Source: Chloroflexota bacterium
Lineage (GTDB): Bacteria; Chloroflexota; Anaerolineae; Anaerolineales; Anaerolineaceae
Direction of reading: 5' to 3'
Length of the DNA: 53,507 nt
Assembly (NCBI GenBank): GCA_012729755.1
Contig: JAAYCN010000044.1
Coordinates: 1 to 53,507 of the forward strand
This document shows positions 43,115-52,461 of the stretch, piece by piece. Under the pieces are notes generated by a model. That model saw only the letters and a list, made by a program, of their open reading frames with translations, made no database searches and was not told the DNA's origin. Numbering within the stretch: position 1 is the stretch's first letter; every line of letters starts with the position of its first letter. The position numbers and the translations under genes are program-made.

Positions 43115-43444
43115 TCACGGAATTTCGAGGCTGTCGAGCGACCAGATGAAGACGACGGCGTCGCTTTGCCCAAAGTCATAAGGGTCGCCCTGAATTTCAT
43201 CCTTGCTTGGATTGCTGATGCCGAAGCCGTGATAGATCAAGGCCCGGTCAGAGGTGGTGGCGCGGATCAGGCCGATCACTTCGTTGACTTTTTCAGACTT
43301 GACGGCAACATAAAGCGTCAGTTGACTCTGCCGCAGCATGCCGCCGCGCGTTTCCATCATGGTGGCGGTATAGCCCGCGCCGATCAAAGCGGCCAAAAAA
43401 TTGTCGCCGTGTTTGCGGGGCAGGACAATCATCATCATTTTCAT
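43115..43444 (-). CDS. PII-like / cyclic-di-AMP receptor-like (DUF970-like) protein inside the N-ATPase operon
   Basis: 109 residues with a ferredoxin-like beta-alpha-beta arrangement. MKMMMIVLPRKHGDNFLAALI is the first strand and helix, then YTATMMETRGGMLRQ, LTLYVAVKSEKVNEVIGLIR, and a C-terminal strand AVVFIWSLDSLEI. The GYTATxxxTRGGML segment corresponds to the NFRATxxxTTGGFL ligand loop of PstA/DarA c-di-AMP receptors, but the Arg that contacts the ligand there is Thr here. The ATG at 43444 overlaps the alpha stop (ATGA), and gamma follows 8 bases later. It is therefore co-translated with the ATPase, and I infer a nucleotide-sensing regulator. The frame is open to 43459. A remote family match, so function is uncertain. 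Confidence 0.75.
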   Translation of the reverse strand: MKMMMIVLPRKHGDNFLAALIGAGYTATMMETRGGMLRQSQLTLYVAVKSEKVNEVIGLIRATTSDRALIYHGFGISNPSKDEIQGDPYDFGQSDAVVFIWSLDSLEIP

Positions 43445-45111
43445 TTGTTGCGTTTCCATTGTTTTTCCCAGAGCGAATTAAAGTCGCCGAGCGCCTGAAC
43501 CAGCTGCTCTTCGACTTCGGTGGTTATGGTTTGTTGGTAACGGAGCAGGTCAACAGCTTTGGCGGCGTGCACATGCAAATAGCCGACCATTTCCCGGGCA
43601 TAATCATTGATGCGCTCAGGCGCGATTTCGTCCATGAAACCGTGAGTGATTGCGAAGAACATAAGCGCCTGATCGGTGATCTTCACTGGCTGGTTGGGTC
43701 CCTGACCCAATAATGCCTGAACGCGGCGACCCCGGTCGATCTGGCGTTGGGTGGTTTCGTTGACTTCAGTCCCGAAACGCGCGAAGCGCGCCACTTCTTC
43801 ATATTGAGAAAGTTCAAGTTTCAGCGCTCCGACCACAGCTTTCATCGCCGGCTCCTGAGCCGCGGAACCCACGCGCGAGACAGAGCGGCCAATCTCGATG
43901 GCTGGTTTCTGGCCTTTATTAAACATGTCGGCATCCAGCACGATCTGACCATCAGTAATCGAGATGAGATTGGTAACAATATAGCTGGAGATATTGCCGC
44001 GTTGGGTGGTGACAATTGGCAGCGCTGTGATGCTGCCCCCGCCATTGGCTTCGTTCAGCCGGCAGGCGCGTTCGAGCAGACGGGAATGCAGGTAGAAAAC
44101 ATCACCCGGATAAGCTTCGCGGCCAGGCGGGCGGCGCAGGAGCAGGCTGAGTTCGCGGTAGGTGTCAGCATGTTTGGAGAGATCGTCGTAGACGATTAGG
44201 ACATCCTGACCGTCATCCAGGAAGAACTCAGCCATAGTGACGCCGGCGTATGGGGCAAGGTATCGCAGCGCGGGCGGGTCATCCGGGCTCGAAACCACCA
44301 CAGTAGTTTGCGGCATGACACCGCCAGCTCGAAGCGTTCTAATCACGTTGAGAACAGAGGTTTTCTTTTGACCAATAGAGACATAAATGCATCTGACGTC
44401 CGTCCCTTTCTGGTTGAGGATGGCGTCGATGGCAAGGGTGGTCTTGCCGACTTGGCGATCGCCGATGATCAGTTCGCGCTGACCCCGACCCAGAGGGAGC
44501 AGAGCGTCGATGATCTTCGTGCCCGAATAGAGCGGTGTATCGACGGGCGTGCGTTCAATCACCCCAGGAGCGATGCGTTCGATCGAGCGAAACTCAGAGG
44601 GAATAACCGACAGTCCGCCATCTAAGGGCTGTCCGAGAGAATCGACAACCCGACCAAGGAATGGCTGCCCAACGGGGATGCTCAGCTGGCGGCCGGTAGC
44701 TTCGGCTAAATCACCACCGCGGATGCCGGTGTCGGGCCCGAGCAGGATCACGTCGACCGACTTGCGGTCAAGGTTGAGCACCATGCCCTGCACGCCATTC
44801 GGAAAGTTGATCAGTTCTTCGAGGTGCACAAGCGGCAAACCGCTGAGGCGGGCAATGCCATTGCCGATATATTGAACGGTGCCAACGCTGCGGCGGTTGA
44901 CTGCATGGGTTATTTTTCGGTTGGTCTTGAGCAGCTTGCGGATGACATATTCGGTTTTGAGATTGCTGGGAGGTTGGCCGGCGATTTCCTGGGCTGAGGC
45001 GCGGATTTGTTCGATAAAAGCGTTTTGGTCAACGCGCAGCGGGTCATTCTCTCTTAAATTTTCAGAGAGCTTTTCCAGCGTGCGTTGGGTGGTAAGGTCG
45101 AGATCACTCAT
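43441..45111 (-). CDS. atpA: N-type ATPase alpha subunit
   Basis: 556 residues against about 500 for usual F-type alpha. P-loop GDRQVGKTTLAID at 217-224, then RCIYVSIGQKKTSV, the alpha signature PGREAYPGDVFYLHSRLLERA and ISITDGQIVLD. The P-loop is about 48 residues later than normal because of a helical N-terminal extension (about 1-65). In F-ATPases this end of alpha binds the delta subunit, and this operon has no separate delta gene. The open frame reaches 45168, but ATG 45111 overlaps the b-subunit stop and gives a clean N-terminus. Confidence 0.94.
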   Translation of the reverse strand: MSDLDLTTQRTLEKLSENLRENDPLRVDQNAFIEQIRASAQEIAGQPPSNLKTEYVIRKLLKTNRKITHAVNRRSVGTVQYIGNGIARLSGLPLVHLEELINFPNGVQGMVLNLDRKSVDVILLGPDTGIRGGDLAEATGRQLSIPVGQPFLGRVVDSLGQPLDGGLSVIPSEFRSIERIAPGVIERTPVDTPLYSGTKIIDALLPLGRGQRELIIGDRQVGKTTLAIDAILNQKGTDVRCIYVSIGQKKTSVLNVIRTLRAGGVMPQTTVVVSSPDDPPALRYLAPYAGVTMAEFFLDDGQDVLIVYDDLSKHADTYRELSLLLRRPPGREAYPGDVFYLHSRLLERACRLNEANGGGSITALPIVTTQRGNISSYIVTNLISITDGQIVLDADMFNKGQKPAIEIGRSVSRVGSAAQEPAMKAVVGALKLELSQYEEVARFARFGTEVNETTQRQIDRGRRVQALLGQGPNQPVKITDQALMFFAITHGFMDEIAPERINDYAREMVGYLHVHAAKAVDLLRYQQTITTEVEEQLVQALGDFNSLWEKQWKRNK

Positions 45112-45892
45112 TTTGAACAGGTGAGAAGGTTTCCATGGATCGGCTGACCTGGTCGCGCAGGCTGTCAATCTGGTTGCTCAGGGAATTGTCCAACACGATG
45201 TCGCCAATGCGCGCTTTAATGCCGGCGATCATTTCAGGAACCACCTTGATTTGAAGATCGACTTCCTTGTCAGCGAGGGCATTGAAAGTGTTGAGCAATT
45301 TGAGATATTGCTCGTTGGTAAGAGCGGCAGGCACTTCAATCCTGACAGTGGGCTGACGTCCTTCGAGAGAGTCACGAACCCGTTGAACAGCGCTCATGTC
45401 AGATCGTCCCATATCCCAGATGGCGGTGCTGAGCTCTTCTACCAGACGCGTGTGCACCTCAGGCGGAATGACGCTTTGCAGGGTGTCTCTGGTGATCTTG
45501 AGCACGGTGTTGACCAGCTCCACCTGATTTTTTTTGATGTCGACCAGCTGTTCCTTACGAGACTCGTTAACAGCATTCAGCAGGATGGTTTTGGCTTCTT
45601 CATGCGTGGCTTCGAGCAGGTTGTTTTGCAGGATCTGGCTGTTTGCGTAGGCTTCATCGCTGATTTTCTGGATTTCCTCTTCGAGGTTGATCAGGCGGTC
45701 ATCGATCTCATCAAGTTTAACGGCTGCTTCGGCGCGGTCATGTTCAAGCTCGGCTTTGAGGGTAGCCTTCTCAATCGCGCGCAGCTCAGCGCGTTTGGCC
45801 ATAGGTTTGAATACCAGAAAATACAGCACCACAGTGATAATCAGAAAATTCAGAATTTCCCAGAGAATGGTGCTCCAATCAAGGTCGAGCAT
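45104..45892 (-). CDS. atpF: N-type ATPase b subunit with delta (OSCP)-like C-terminal domain
   Basis: 262 residues, roughly 100 longer than a normal b subunit. One membrane helix (about 8-28), FKPMAKRAE, then a long charged coiled coil (30-135) as in all b subunits. From about 150 on it resembles the C-terminal domain of delta/OSCP. TVRIEVPAALTNEQYLKLLNTF leads to VVPEMIAGIKARIGDIVLDNSLSNQID, the same layout as the delta ending (PxxIGGxxxRIGDxVxDGSVxxxLxxL). A b-delta fusion would explain the missing atpH. It starts 3 bases after the c gene and overlaps alpha. Confidence 0.88.
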   Translation of the reverse strand: MLDLDWSTILWEILNFLIITVVLYFLVFKPMAKRAELRAIEKATLKAELEHDRAEAAVKLDEIDDRLINLEEEIQKISDEAYANSQILQNNLLEATHEEAKTILLNAVNESRKEQLVDIKKNQVELVNTVLKITRDTLQSVIPPEVHTRLVEELSTAIWDMGRSDMSAVQRVRDSLEGRQPTVRIEVPAALTNEQYLKLLNTFNALADKEVDLQIKVVPEMIAGIKARIGDIVLDNSLSNQIDSLRDQVSRSMETFSPVQNE

Positions 45893-45895
45893 GGG

Positions 45896-46171
45896 TTATC
45901 CTCCAAGCAGCTTGAGCAGCGGGTTAGCGAAGAGCAAAACGAGCACGACCAACAGCACATAAATCGATGCGGTCTCGAGCAGCGCGAGCGAGATAATCAT
46001 GGCGGTGCGCAGTTGCGGCGCGGCTTCGGGCTGGCGTGCCATGCCTTCAATCGCTTTCTCACAGGCTTTGCCTTCAACCCAGGTGGGGATCATCGTGCCA
46101 ATCACGATGGCGAGGGCTGCTACAATAGTGGTAACAATGACAACGATCGCCTCAGTACTAAGATTCTCCAT
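45896..46171 (-). CDS. atpE: N-type ATPase c subunit (two-carboxylate rotor protein)
   Basis: 91 residues forming a two-helix hairpin with the ARQPEA loop of c subunits at 45-50. Helix 2 has the ion-binding Glu66 in ALLETASIY (Thr67, Tyr71). Helix 1 has a second carboxylate, Glu33, in TWVEG, where sodium-type F-ATPases have Gln32. This double-Glu pattern is the mark of N-ATPase c subunits. Compared with the Ilyobacter Na+ site (Q32, V63, E65, S66, T67, Y70), the Ser and Tyr equivalents are kept (as Thr67 and Tyr71) and T67 is Ala, so Na+ or H+ are both possible. Overlaps the a gene by 14 bases. Confidence 0.95.
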   Translation of the reverse strand: MENLSTEAIVVIVTTIVAALAIVIGTMIPTWVEGKACEKAIEGMARQPEAAPQLRTAMIISLALLETASIYVLLVVLVLLFANPLLKLLGG

Positions 46172-46877
46172 TGGCTAATTCCTTTCTCAACTTCTTTAAT
46201 TTTTTTCTGGCGGCCTTCTCCGCTTTCACGCGTTGATCTTCTTCATTAATTTCGACAGCCGAAGAGATAAACAGTGCTGCCAGCGTGGTGATAACATAAG
46301 CCTGCAGTGCGCCTGAAATCATTGAGATGGCGATCATGGCAATTGGCAGGATGGAAGGAATGATCGAAAACACGATGGCAACGACCAGGTCGCCGCTGAG
46401 CACATTGCCAAAAAGGCGCATTGCCAGTGACAAAGTGCGGCTGACCTGGCCAATCAGTTCGATCGGGAAGAGGACAATTGGGCTGGCGAACTCTTTGAGA
46501 TAAGTCCAGAATCCTTTTTTGAGGATGCCGTAGATGTGAACCGATAAAACGATCACGAGAGCGAGCCCGATAGTGGTATTAATGTCAGCAGTTGGTGATT
46601 TCATTACGGGCACGATTGAGATGAGGTTCGCGACGAGCACGAATACCATCAGGCTGCCAAGCAGGGGAATGTAGGGGTGGAGGTCATCCACGTCCATCGC
46701 GTCATCGACAATGCCAATAATCATCTCAAGGATCATTTCGAGCAGGTTGGGTTTGAGCAGCTTGAGCAGGAGCACGATGGCGATAATAACAGTCATGGTG
46801 ATCCACGTAAAAACGACCGTATCGCGCACGGGCAAGCCAAAAAGCGTGAAGATGATGGGGTGCTCAATCACAGTCAC
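46158..46877 (-). CDS. atpB: N-type ATPase a subunit
   Basis: 239 residues, stator channel protein with five to six membrane helices. The essential Arg is Arg154 in LSLAMRLFGNVLSGD, and the last helices contain ALQAYVITTLAALFISSA, both diagnostic of subunit a. The C-terminus is a long highly basic tail (about 215-236) not usual in E. coli-type a subunits. It overlaps AtpR by 4 bases and c by 14 bases. Confidence 0.95.
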   Translation of the reverse strand: MTVIEHPIIFTLFGLPVRDTVVFTWITMTVIIAIVLLLKLLKPNLLEMILEMIIGIVDDAMDVDDLHPYIPLLGSLMVFVLVANLISIVPVMKSPTADINTTIGLALVIVLSVHIYGILKKGFWTYLKEFASPIVLFPIELIGQVSRTLSLAMRLFGNVLSGDLVVAIVFSIIPSILPIAMIAISMISGALQAYVITTLAALFISSAVEINEEDQRVKAEKAARKKLKKLRKELANGES

Positions 46878-47209
46878 GGTAAAAAGCCCTCATCTTTTGC
46901 AGCGGACGAACGCTTGAGTTGACGATTCATGCGGACGACAAGAATCCAGGTGGTGATGGTAAGCGCGGCAACAAACACAATGGCATAAATGGCGCCCATC
47001 CGCAGGGCGATGTAAATCGCTACCCCAACGAGGATCAGCCGAACCATACGGCCGGTCATCATTTTCGGCAGCTGAGACATCGACTCTTCCATGTCAGGGG
47101 AGATAGCCTCCGCGCTCTTGCGCAGCGAGATAAAAGAGAGCCAGGCGCTGAGCGTACCCAGCCCAGCCCAAAGCAAACTAAACAAAACCTTGCTCAGCAG
47201 GGGGTTCAC
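46874..47209 (-). CDS. atpR: N-ATPase accessory membrane subunit AtpR
   Basis: 111 residues with three hydrophobic segments: about 6-28, 55-73 and 74-92 (VRLILVGVAIYIALRMGAIYA and IVFVAALTITTWILVV). The middle and C-terminal Arg clusters (KMMTGRMVRL and RMNRQLKRS) fit AtpR of N-ATPase operons, a short membrane protein thought to assist c-ring assembly or contact the c-ring carboxylates. Identity rests partly on position between AtpQ and a. Coupled to both neighbours by 4-base overlaps. Confidence 0.8.
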   Translation of the reverse strand: MNPLLSKVLFSLLWAGLGTLSAWLSFISLRKSAEAISPDMEESMSQLPKMMTGRMVRLILVGVAIYIALRMGAIYAIVFVAALTITTWILVVRMNRQLKRSSAAKDEGFLP

Positions 47210-47553
47210 TTCTTAATCCTTTGCTTTAGTTTTTCCAATTCCGCCTTCTTTTTTTCAAGTTCCACGTTCATTTTGTGCATTTCGTGGTTGATGTATTTGA
47301 CAACGCTGTAAGTCGCTGCCAGCAGGCCAATCCCCATGCAGATCATTGTCCAGCGCACGTCGGTGTTGAAGCGTCGATCAATTAAAAAGCCGATCAGCGG
47401 ACCTGAAACGATCGGGATGGCGATCTCCCAGCCAATCGCAGAAGCGCGCAGGTCCGCACTGGAGAAAAGACGCTTGCGTCGGGAAGGGAAGAGAGGCTCT
47501 TTTGGCGTTTCTTCCGGTTTAGGGGCAGGCGCTTTTTCTTCCATGGCGCTCAA
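47206..47553 (-). CDS. atpQ: N-ATPase accessory membrane subunit AtpQ (AtpI/AtpZ-like)
   Basis: 115 residues. A Pro/Lys-rich cytoplasmic start, then two membrane helices (about 43-60 and 70-88) containing GWEIAIPIVSGPLIGFLIDRRF and MICMGIGLLAATYSVVKYI, the AtpI/AtpZ-type two-helix pattern. A basic coiled-coil tail of KK/EL repeats completes it. Position second after epsilon matches AtpQ of N-ATPases, where it may aid assembly or Mg2+ handling. Overlaps epsilon and AtpR by 4 bases each. Confidence 0.82.
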   Translation of the reverse strand: MSAMEEKAPAPKPEETPKEPLFPSRRKRLFSSADLRASAIGWEIAIPIVSGPLIGFLIDRRFNTDVRWTMICMGIGLLAATYSVVKYINHEMHKMNVELEKKKAELEKLKQRIKK

Positions 47554-47780
47554 TGGGTTGTTAAAATGCTGACGACATTCTTTTTGATAGTCATGATGCC
47601 GCCTTTGACATTCAGTTCCTGCTTACCATCGCTGGTGGTATACCGCAAAAGGCCGTCCCCGGTCGCGGCAATAAGCGGGGTGTGTCCCGGCATAATTCCG
47701 AGCTCAGAGCCGTCTTCAAGTTTGACGCGCAGCGATTTGATGTCTTCGAGGATGACAGCGCCGGCGCCAAGCCTGAGCAC
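47550..47780 (-). CDS. atpC: N-type ATPase epsilon subunit, short form with unusual start
   Basis: About 76-90 residues. The beta-sandwich domain is clear: VKLEDGSELGIMPGHTPLIAAT is the epsilon hallmark (GxFGILPxHxxL). GLLRYTTSDGKQELNVKGGIMTI follows. It ends right after the sandwich, so the C-terminal inhibitory helix pair is absent. The first ATG/GTG in frame is the GTG at 47780, in the middle of the first strand (RVEVLRLG) and without a good ribosome binding site. Upstream, AGGAGG at 47834-47829 stands 6 bases before an in-frame CTG at 47822, which would give [14 protein letters not shown] as N-terminus. I think the CTG is the real start; the listed coordinates are the conservative ones. 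Confidence 0.85.
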   Translation of the reverse strand: MLRLGAGAVILEDIKSLRVKLEDGSELGIMPGHTPLIAATGDGLLRYTTSDGKQELNVKGGIMTIKKNVVSILTTH

Positions 47781-47805
47781 CTCAACACGGAGGCGTTTAG
47801 GATAA

Positions 47806-49330
<1,525 letters not shown>

Positions 49331-49608
49331 ACAAAAACGCAATTCAAACCATTATGGAATTATCCATGAAAACAGGTGAAAAGTCAATTAAAGGTGACGA
49401 AGCTTGTGTGAGGGGGTCAGAGCAATCACTGTTTTCAGTCAAACTTCCAAAAATGAGGTGCGCTTCAAAAGCTCTTTCTGGTTGGGCTTTCCACTTCTCA
49501 CAATAACAGTTAATTTGAATGGCAAAAAAAGACGGAATACGTAAAAAGTATTTTCTCTGCATTAAGTCGACTGCCAAGCTCTCATTAAGTCCTCGCTTGT
49601 GGAGAGTT

Positions 49609-49685
49609 AACGAGGCTTCCCTTTGGAGGAAGCTGGCGAGCGCAGCGAGACTGAAGAGGGTATTTGGGCGTGTCTGCGAAGGCCT
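49609..49685 (+). repeat. Dispersed intergenic repeat, copy D
   Basis: Head cttccctttggaggaag, then CTGGCGAGCGCAGCGAGAC, TGAAGAGGGT, ATTTGG and TGTCTGCGAAGGCCTATG. It is the copy closest to a consensus in the head and core; the tail has drifted. Confidence 0.65.
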
Positions 49686-49783
49686 ATGTCAATAATTAAA
49701 TGTGTTGGGTTACGCTCCAACAGATAACGCCAACATGAAGCATGTCGTCGCTCCACCCGACAAAAAAGAAATTGGGTTAATTA

Positions 49784-49830
49784 GAAGAGGGTGTTTTGTT
49801 GTGTTTGCTGGAAGTCGTATTGCCTGCCAG
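49784..49830 (+). repeat. Dispersed intergenic repeat, partial copy E
   Basis: Only the 3' half is present: GAAGAGGGTGTTTT, then TGTTTGCTGGAAGTCGTATTG, parallel to the core and tail of copy C. Confidence 0.5.
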
Positions 49831-50003
49831 CGTCAGCGCTTCTTCCCGATGTGCCATGTTCTTGCGGTTTTACAAAATATGACACGATTGTCCTGCCTTG
49901 ATTAAAGAAGCGCCTGTCATTTAGACAAACGCTTGCATCAGCGCTGAATTCTGATATGCTTATTTTCACCTTTTAATTCGCTTTCTCCGATTTGGAGGCT
50001 AAA

Positions 50004-50570
50004 ATGGCTCCTCGAAAGTTAATCAGTCTTATTATGATCGCGGTGGGTTTTATCCTCGCGGCGGTTGGGTGTCTGCCCAATACGGTCACAGTCTCTGAAG
50101 ACCCAGTCAATCAGGCGACTCGCCAGGCAGCGGCGACCGCTCAGGCGGTTACCAACCAGCTGCAGGAAGAGGCATTTGCGCTTGAAGAAGCATTGGACGT
50201 GGAATTCTCAGATCATTACACAGGGATGAAAGTCGAAACCTACCCAAGCGTGCGGGTGATCGTCTATCTGACCAAAGCGACCAAACAGGACCTGGCCAAA
50301 TTCGTCACAGATCCAAAGCTGCTTGAAGCGATCGAAGTGCGTGAAGAAGCGATCACCCGCGAAGCCTTGCGCGAGATAAGGGAGGCTTTTAAAGCCGAGA
50401 TGGACCGAGCTGATGTCACCTATACCACCGCGCTGGTTATGGAGCCGGCGACCCTTGAAGTGTATGTGACAAACATACCGGAAGCAGAGGCGAAGCTGAA
50501 GGCGGCGAATGTGCCTGTTCCGGAGATTGTCCGGTTTGTTGAAAAAGAAACCCTGCCCACAGACGGCTGA
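50004..50570 (+). CDS. Predicted lipoprotein of unknown function
   Basis: 188 residues. N-terminal signal (basic APRKL, hydrophobic stretch, AAVGC lipobox with Cys near residue 24), then a Gln/Ala-rich spacer and a mature domain of about 135 residues. Two beta-alpha units follow: VRVIVYLTKATKQDLAKFV leads to EVREEAITREALREIREAF, then ATLEVYVTNIPEAEAKL and PEIVRFVEKE. The pattern of a VVVYxT strand followed by VEVREAxxS-type helices is reminiscent of the pro-domain seen in S1 serine proteases, but no protease domain follows. GGAGG at 49993-49997 selects ATG 50004 over the upstream TTG. Confidence 0.75.
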   Translation: MAPRKLISLIMIAVGFILAAVGCLPNTVTVSEDPVNQATRQAAATAQAVTNQLQEEAFALEEALDVEFSDHYTGMKVETYPSVRVIVYLTKATKQDLAKFVTDPKLLEAIEVREEAITREALREIREAFKAEMDRADVTYTTALVMEPATLEVYVTNIPEAEAKLKAANVPVPEIVRFVEKETLPTDG

Positions 50571-50581
50571 GACACCTAAAA

Positions 50582-50603
50582 TGCCCCTGCCGGTGGCAGG
50601 GCA
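50582..50603 (+). terminator. GC-rich hairpin after the lipoprotein gene
   Basis: GCCCCTGCC and GGCAGGGC form a stem of about 8 bp around GGT, 12 bases after the stop codon. There is no T-run, so its efficiency is uncertain. Confidence 0.5.
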
Positions 50604-50743
50604 ACCAAACTCCACGATCAGCGATCTTCGCCCATATCGGCGAGGGCTCCGATTTCACGTATCACGCGACGACTGAAGCATTTTTCAGCTTTCCCGATGC
50701 CGCGCTATGAGACAGTTCTTCTCAGATAATCGGTATTGGGCTG

Positions 50744-52333
50744 TCAGAATTGCACCACCTGATCAAAACAAGCTTTAAGCTGCGGGCTGATCTGATGTGA
50801 AATAAATATAACCGTTCGGTCACTAATCTCTTTTATGACCTGTTCGACCCTTTTGATGCTCTCAACATCCAGATTAGCTAATGGCTCATCCAGGATCAGG
50901 ACAGGCGACTGGCGTAGTAGTGAGCGTGCGAGAGCGATGCGGCGCTTTTCCCCTCCGGACAGATTTTTGCCGCCCTCTTCAATTGGCAGGCTGAGACGCG
51001 CCTGATCTGCCCAGGCTGACAGCCCCACTCGGCACAATGCTTTCATCATGTCATCGTCCGAAACAGGCTGATACAAGCTCAGATTTTCCCGCAAAGTACC
51101 CTGGAATAAAAAGACCTCCTGTCGCAGGATGGTCACCAATTCATACATATTGCTGACTTGCGACGCCGGAATGTTTTCCAGTTCTACGCGGCCGTTTTGC
51201 GGCTCAAGATATCCCAACATCAGGTTTACTGCGGTAGATTTGCCCGAACCGCTTGGGCCAAGCATCAGGACCTTTGAACCAGCGGGGATATTCAATGAAA
51301 GACCTTCGATCAGCGGCTTTTCACCATTAAACGCAAAGGAAACCTGATCAAAATGAATGTTGGGTTTTCCTTCAGATACTCGTTGAGGTTTGACCGCAGA
51401 TGGCGGGGCATAGTTGAGGAACCTCTCCACTTCGTCCCGAATTGGCTTGGCTGAGACAAAGTCTTGTGTCATTCGTGAGAGGCCCAAAATTGGCCAGGAA
51501 AGCTGGTCGATCATGCTGATCGCGATAAAGAATTGGCCAGCGGTAAATTCACCTCTCAGCACCAGCCAGGCTGCGACAGCAAGGACGATGAAGTGTGAAA
51601 AATAGGAAAGGCTGGTTGAAAGCATCTGCGAGAGGAACATCATCTTTTGGTTTTGCAGGTGAGCATGTGTGACAGAGTCGCCAAGCAAGTCGAATTTTTT
51701 CTGAACGATTTTCTCGACCGAATGGTTTCTGATAACCTCAAACCCATTCAGCCACTCAACGACTTTGGTCAGGTGGTGTTCATAGGTGCGCACGCTCTCT
51801 TCCTGCGATTGCTGGAGCTTTTTCTCAACTAGTTTCGGAACGTAGAGTGGCGTAGTGGCTAAGACTAAGGTCATCAAGGCGATGCGATAATCGAGCCGAA
51901 GGAGTGAGAAACTCACCAGAAGCGCCTTGAAGGCGATTTCAAATATCGAAGGGATGTTGTAGAAAAAGAGCATTTTGAGGGATTCCACCTTGTTCGTATA
52001 AGTGGAAAGGTAGCTGCCTTGTGGATGTTTGTTGAACTCAGGCACGCTGCGGCAGAGGATGCTCGCCATCCATCGGGAACGCAGCGTCTCGAGGGACAAG
52101 GCGACAAATTTGCCCCGCAAACGGTTATAGGCGTAATAATCGCCAATTTCAGCGCTGATCAATAAAAACAGCAACAAGCCATTCCGCCAGGCGAGCGTGG
52201 TACTTCTGGCCAGGGCTTGATCAAGCAATTTGCCCTTTACGAATTGGACAGCAACGGCGCTGATTGCCGTCACGATGGAAACAAGAACACACAGCATTAA
52301 CACACGCCAGTGTTTTCTGACAATTTGAAACAT
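50744..52333 (-). CDS. ABC exporter, fused permease and ATPase
   Basis: 529 residues. Six membrane helices (about 10-290) form a type I exporter half, then the ATPase: P-loop LGPSGSGKSTAVNLM near 360, Q-loop RQEVFLF, signature NLSGGEKRRIALARSLL, Walker B VLILDEPLANLD, and switch His in FISHQ. The overall look is that of peptide, lipid or drug exporters (MsbA/LanT-like without a peptidase domain) acting as a homodimer. A Shine-Dalgarno AGGAGG precedes the ATG. The 5' leader holds an 8-codon peptide gene and competing hairpins. No substrate gene such as a bacteriocin precursor was found next to it. Confidence 0.9.
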   Translation of the reverse strand: MFQIVRKHWRVLMLCVLVSIVTAISAVAVQFVKGKLLDQALARSTTLAWRNGLLLFLLISAEIGDYYAYNRLRGKFVALSLETLRSRWMASILCRSVPEFNKHPQGSYLSTYTNKVESLKMLFFYNIPSIFEIAFKALLVSFSLLRLDYRIALMTLVLATTPLYVPKLVEKKLQQSQEESVRTYEHHLTKVVEWLNGFEVIRNHSVEKIVQKKFDLLGDSVTHAHLQNQKMMFLSQMLSTSLSYFSHFIVLAVAAWLVLRGEFTAGQFFIAISMIDQLSWPILGLSRMTQDFVSAKPIRDEVERFLNYAPPSAVKPQRVSEGKPNIHFDQVSFAFNGEKPLIEGLSLNIPAGSKVLMLGPSGSGKSTAVNLMLGYLEPQNGRVELENIPASQVSNMYELVTILRQEVFLFQGTLRENLSLYQPVSDDDMMKALCRVGLSAWADQARLSLPIEEGGKNLSGGEKRRIALARSLLRQSPVLILDEPLANLDVESIKRVEQVIKEISDRTVIFISHQISPQLKACFDQVVQF

Positions 52334-52377
52334 GGGATAACCTCCTAATTAGTCTGGCAAAGTGCGGCACGCAGACT

Positions 52378-52415
52378 CCTATAGAAGGGTGCGAGGCTTC
52401 TATAGGTTTAGAAGG
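52378..52415 (-). promoter_or_regulatory. Competing hairpins in the ABC exporter leader (attenuator-like)
   Basis: On the minus strand three segments follow each other. Segment 1 is CTTCTA (52414-52409), within the leader peptide's last codons. Segment 2 is CCTATAGAAG (52406-52397) and segment 3 is CTTCTATAGG (52387-52378). Segments 2 and 3 form a perfect 10-bp stem with a 9-base loop; segments 1 and 2 form an alternative 6-bp stem. A further pair AGTCTG/CAGACT (52377-52372 and 52356-52351) lies just before the exporter ribosome binding site. Confidence 0.6.
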
Positions 52416-52434
52416 TTTTTCTTAAGCGAATCAT
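52408..52434 (-). CDS. 8-residue leader peptide MIRLRKTF
   Basis: ATG at 52434 with Shine-Dalgarno GAGGAG (52448-52443) 8 bases upstream, eight codons, TAA at 52410-52408. An extended -10 promoter (TGATATACT, 52470-52462) lies upstream, so the peptide is the first thing translated on the exporter transcript. Its final Thr-Phe-stop codons contain one arm of the alternative hairpin. The basic, short peptide fits ribosome-stalling leaders that control drug-resistance or export genes; that role is an inference. Confidence 0.55.
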   Translation of the reverse strand: MIRLRKTF

Positions 52435-52461
52435 TCGGTTGACTCCTCGTGAAGTGACTGG

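Larger units (their letters stand above)
49331..49991. other. Intergenic region between the N-ATPase operon and the lipoprotein gene
   Basis: About 660 bases without a supportable gene. They contain repeat copies D (49609-49685) and E (49784-49830) and a GTTGGGTTACGC patch near 49703. The short open frames here run through these repeats. Confidence 0.6.

Noticed and set aside
49702-49905. 67-codon frame between the N-ATPase operon and the lipoprotein gene
   Set aside because: Runs through repeat copy E, no ribosome binding site, composition not protein-like.
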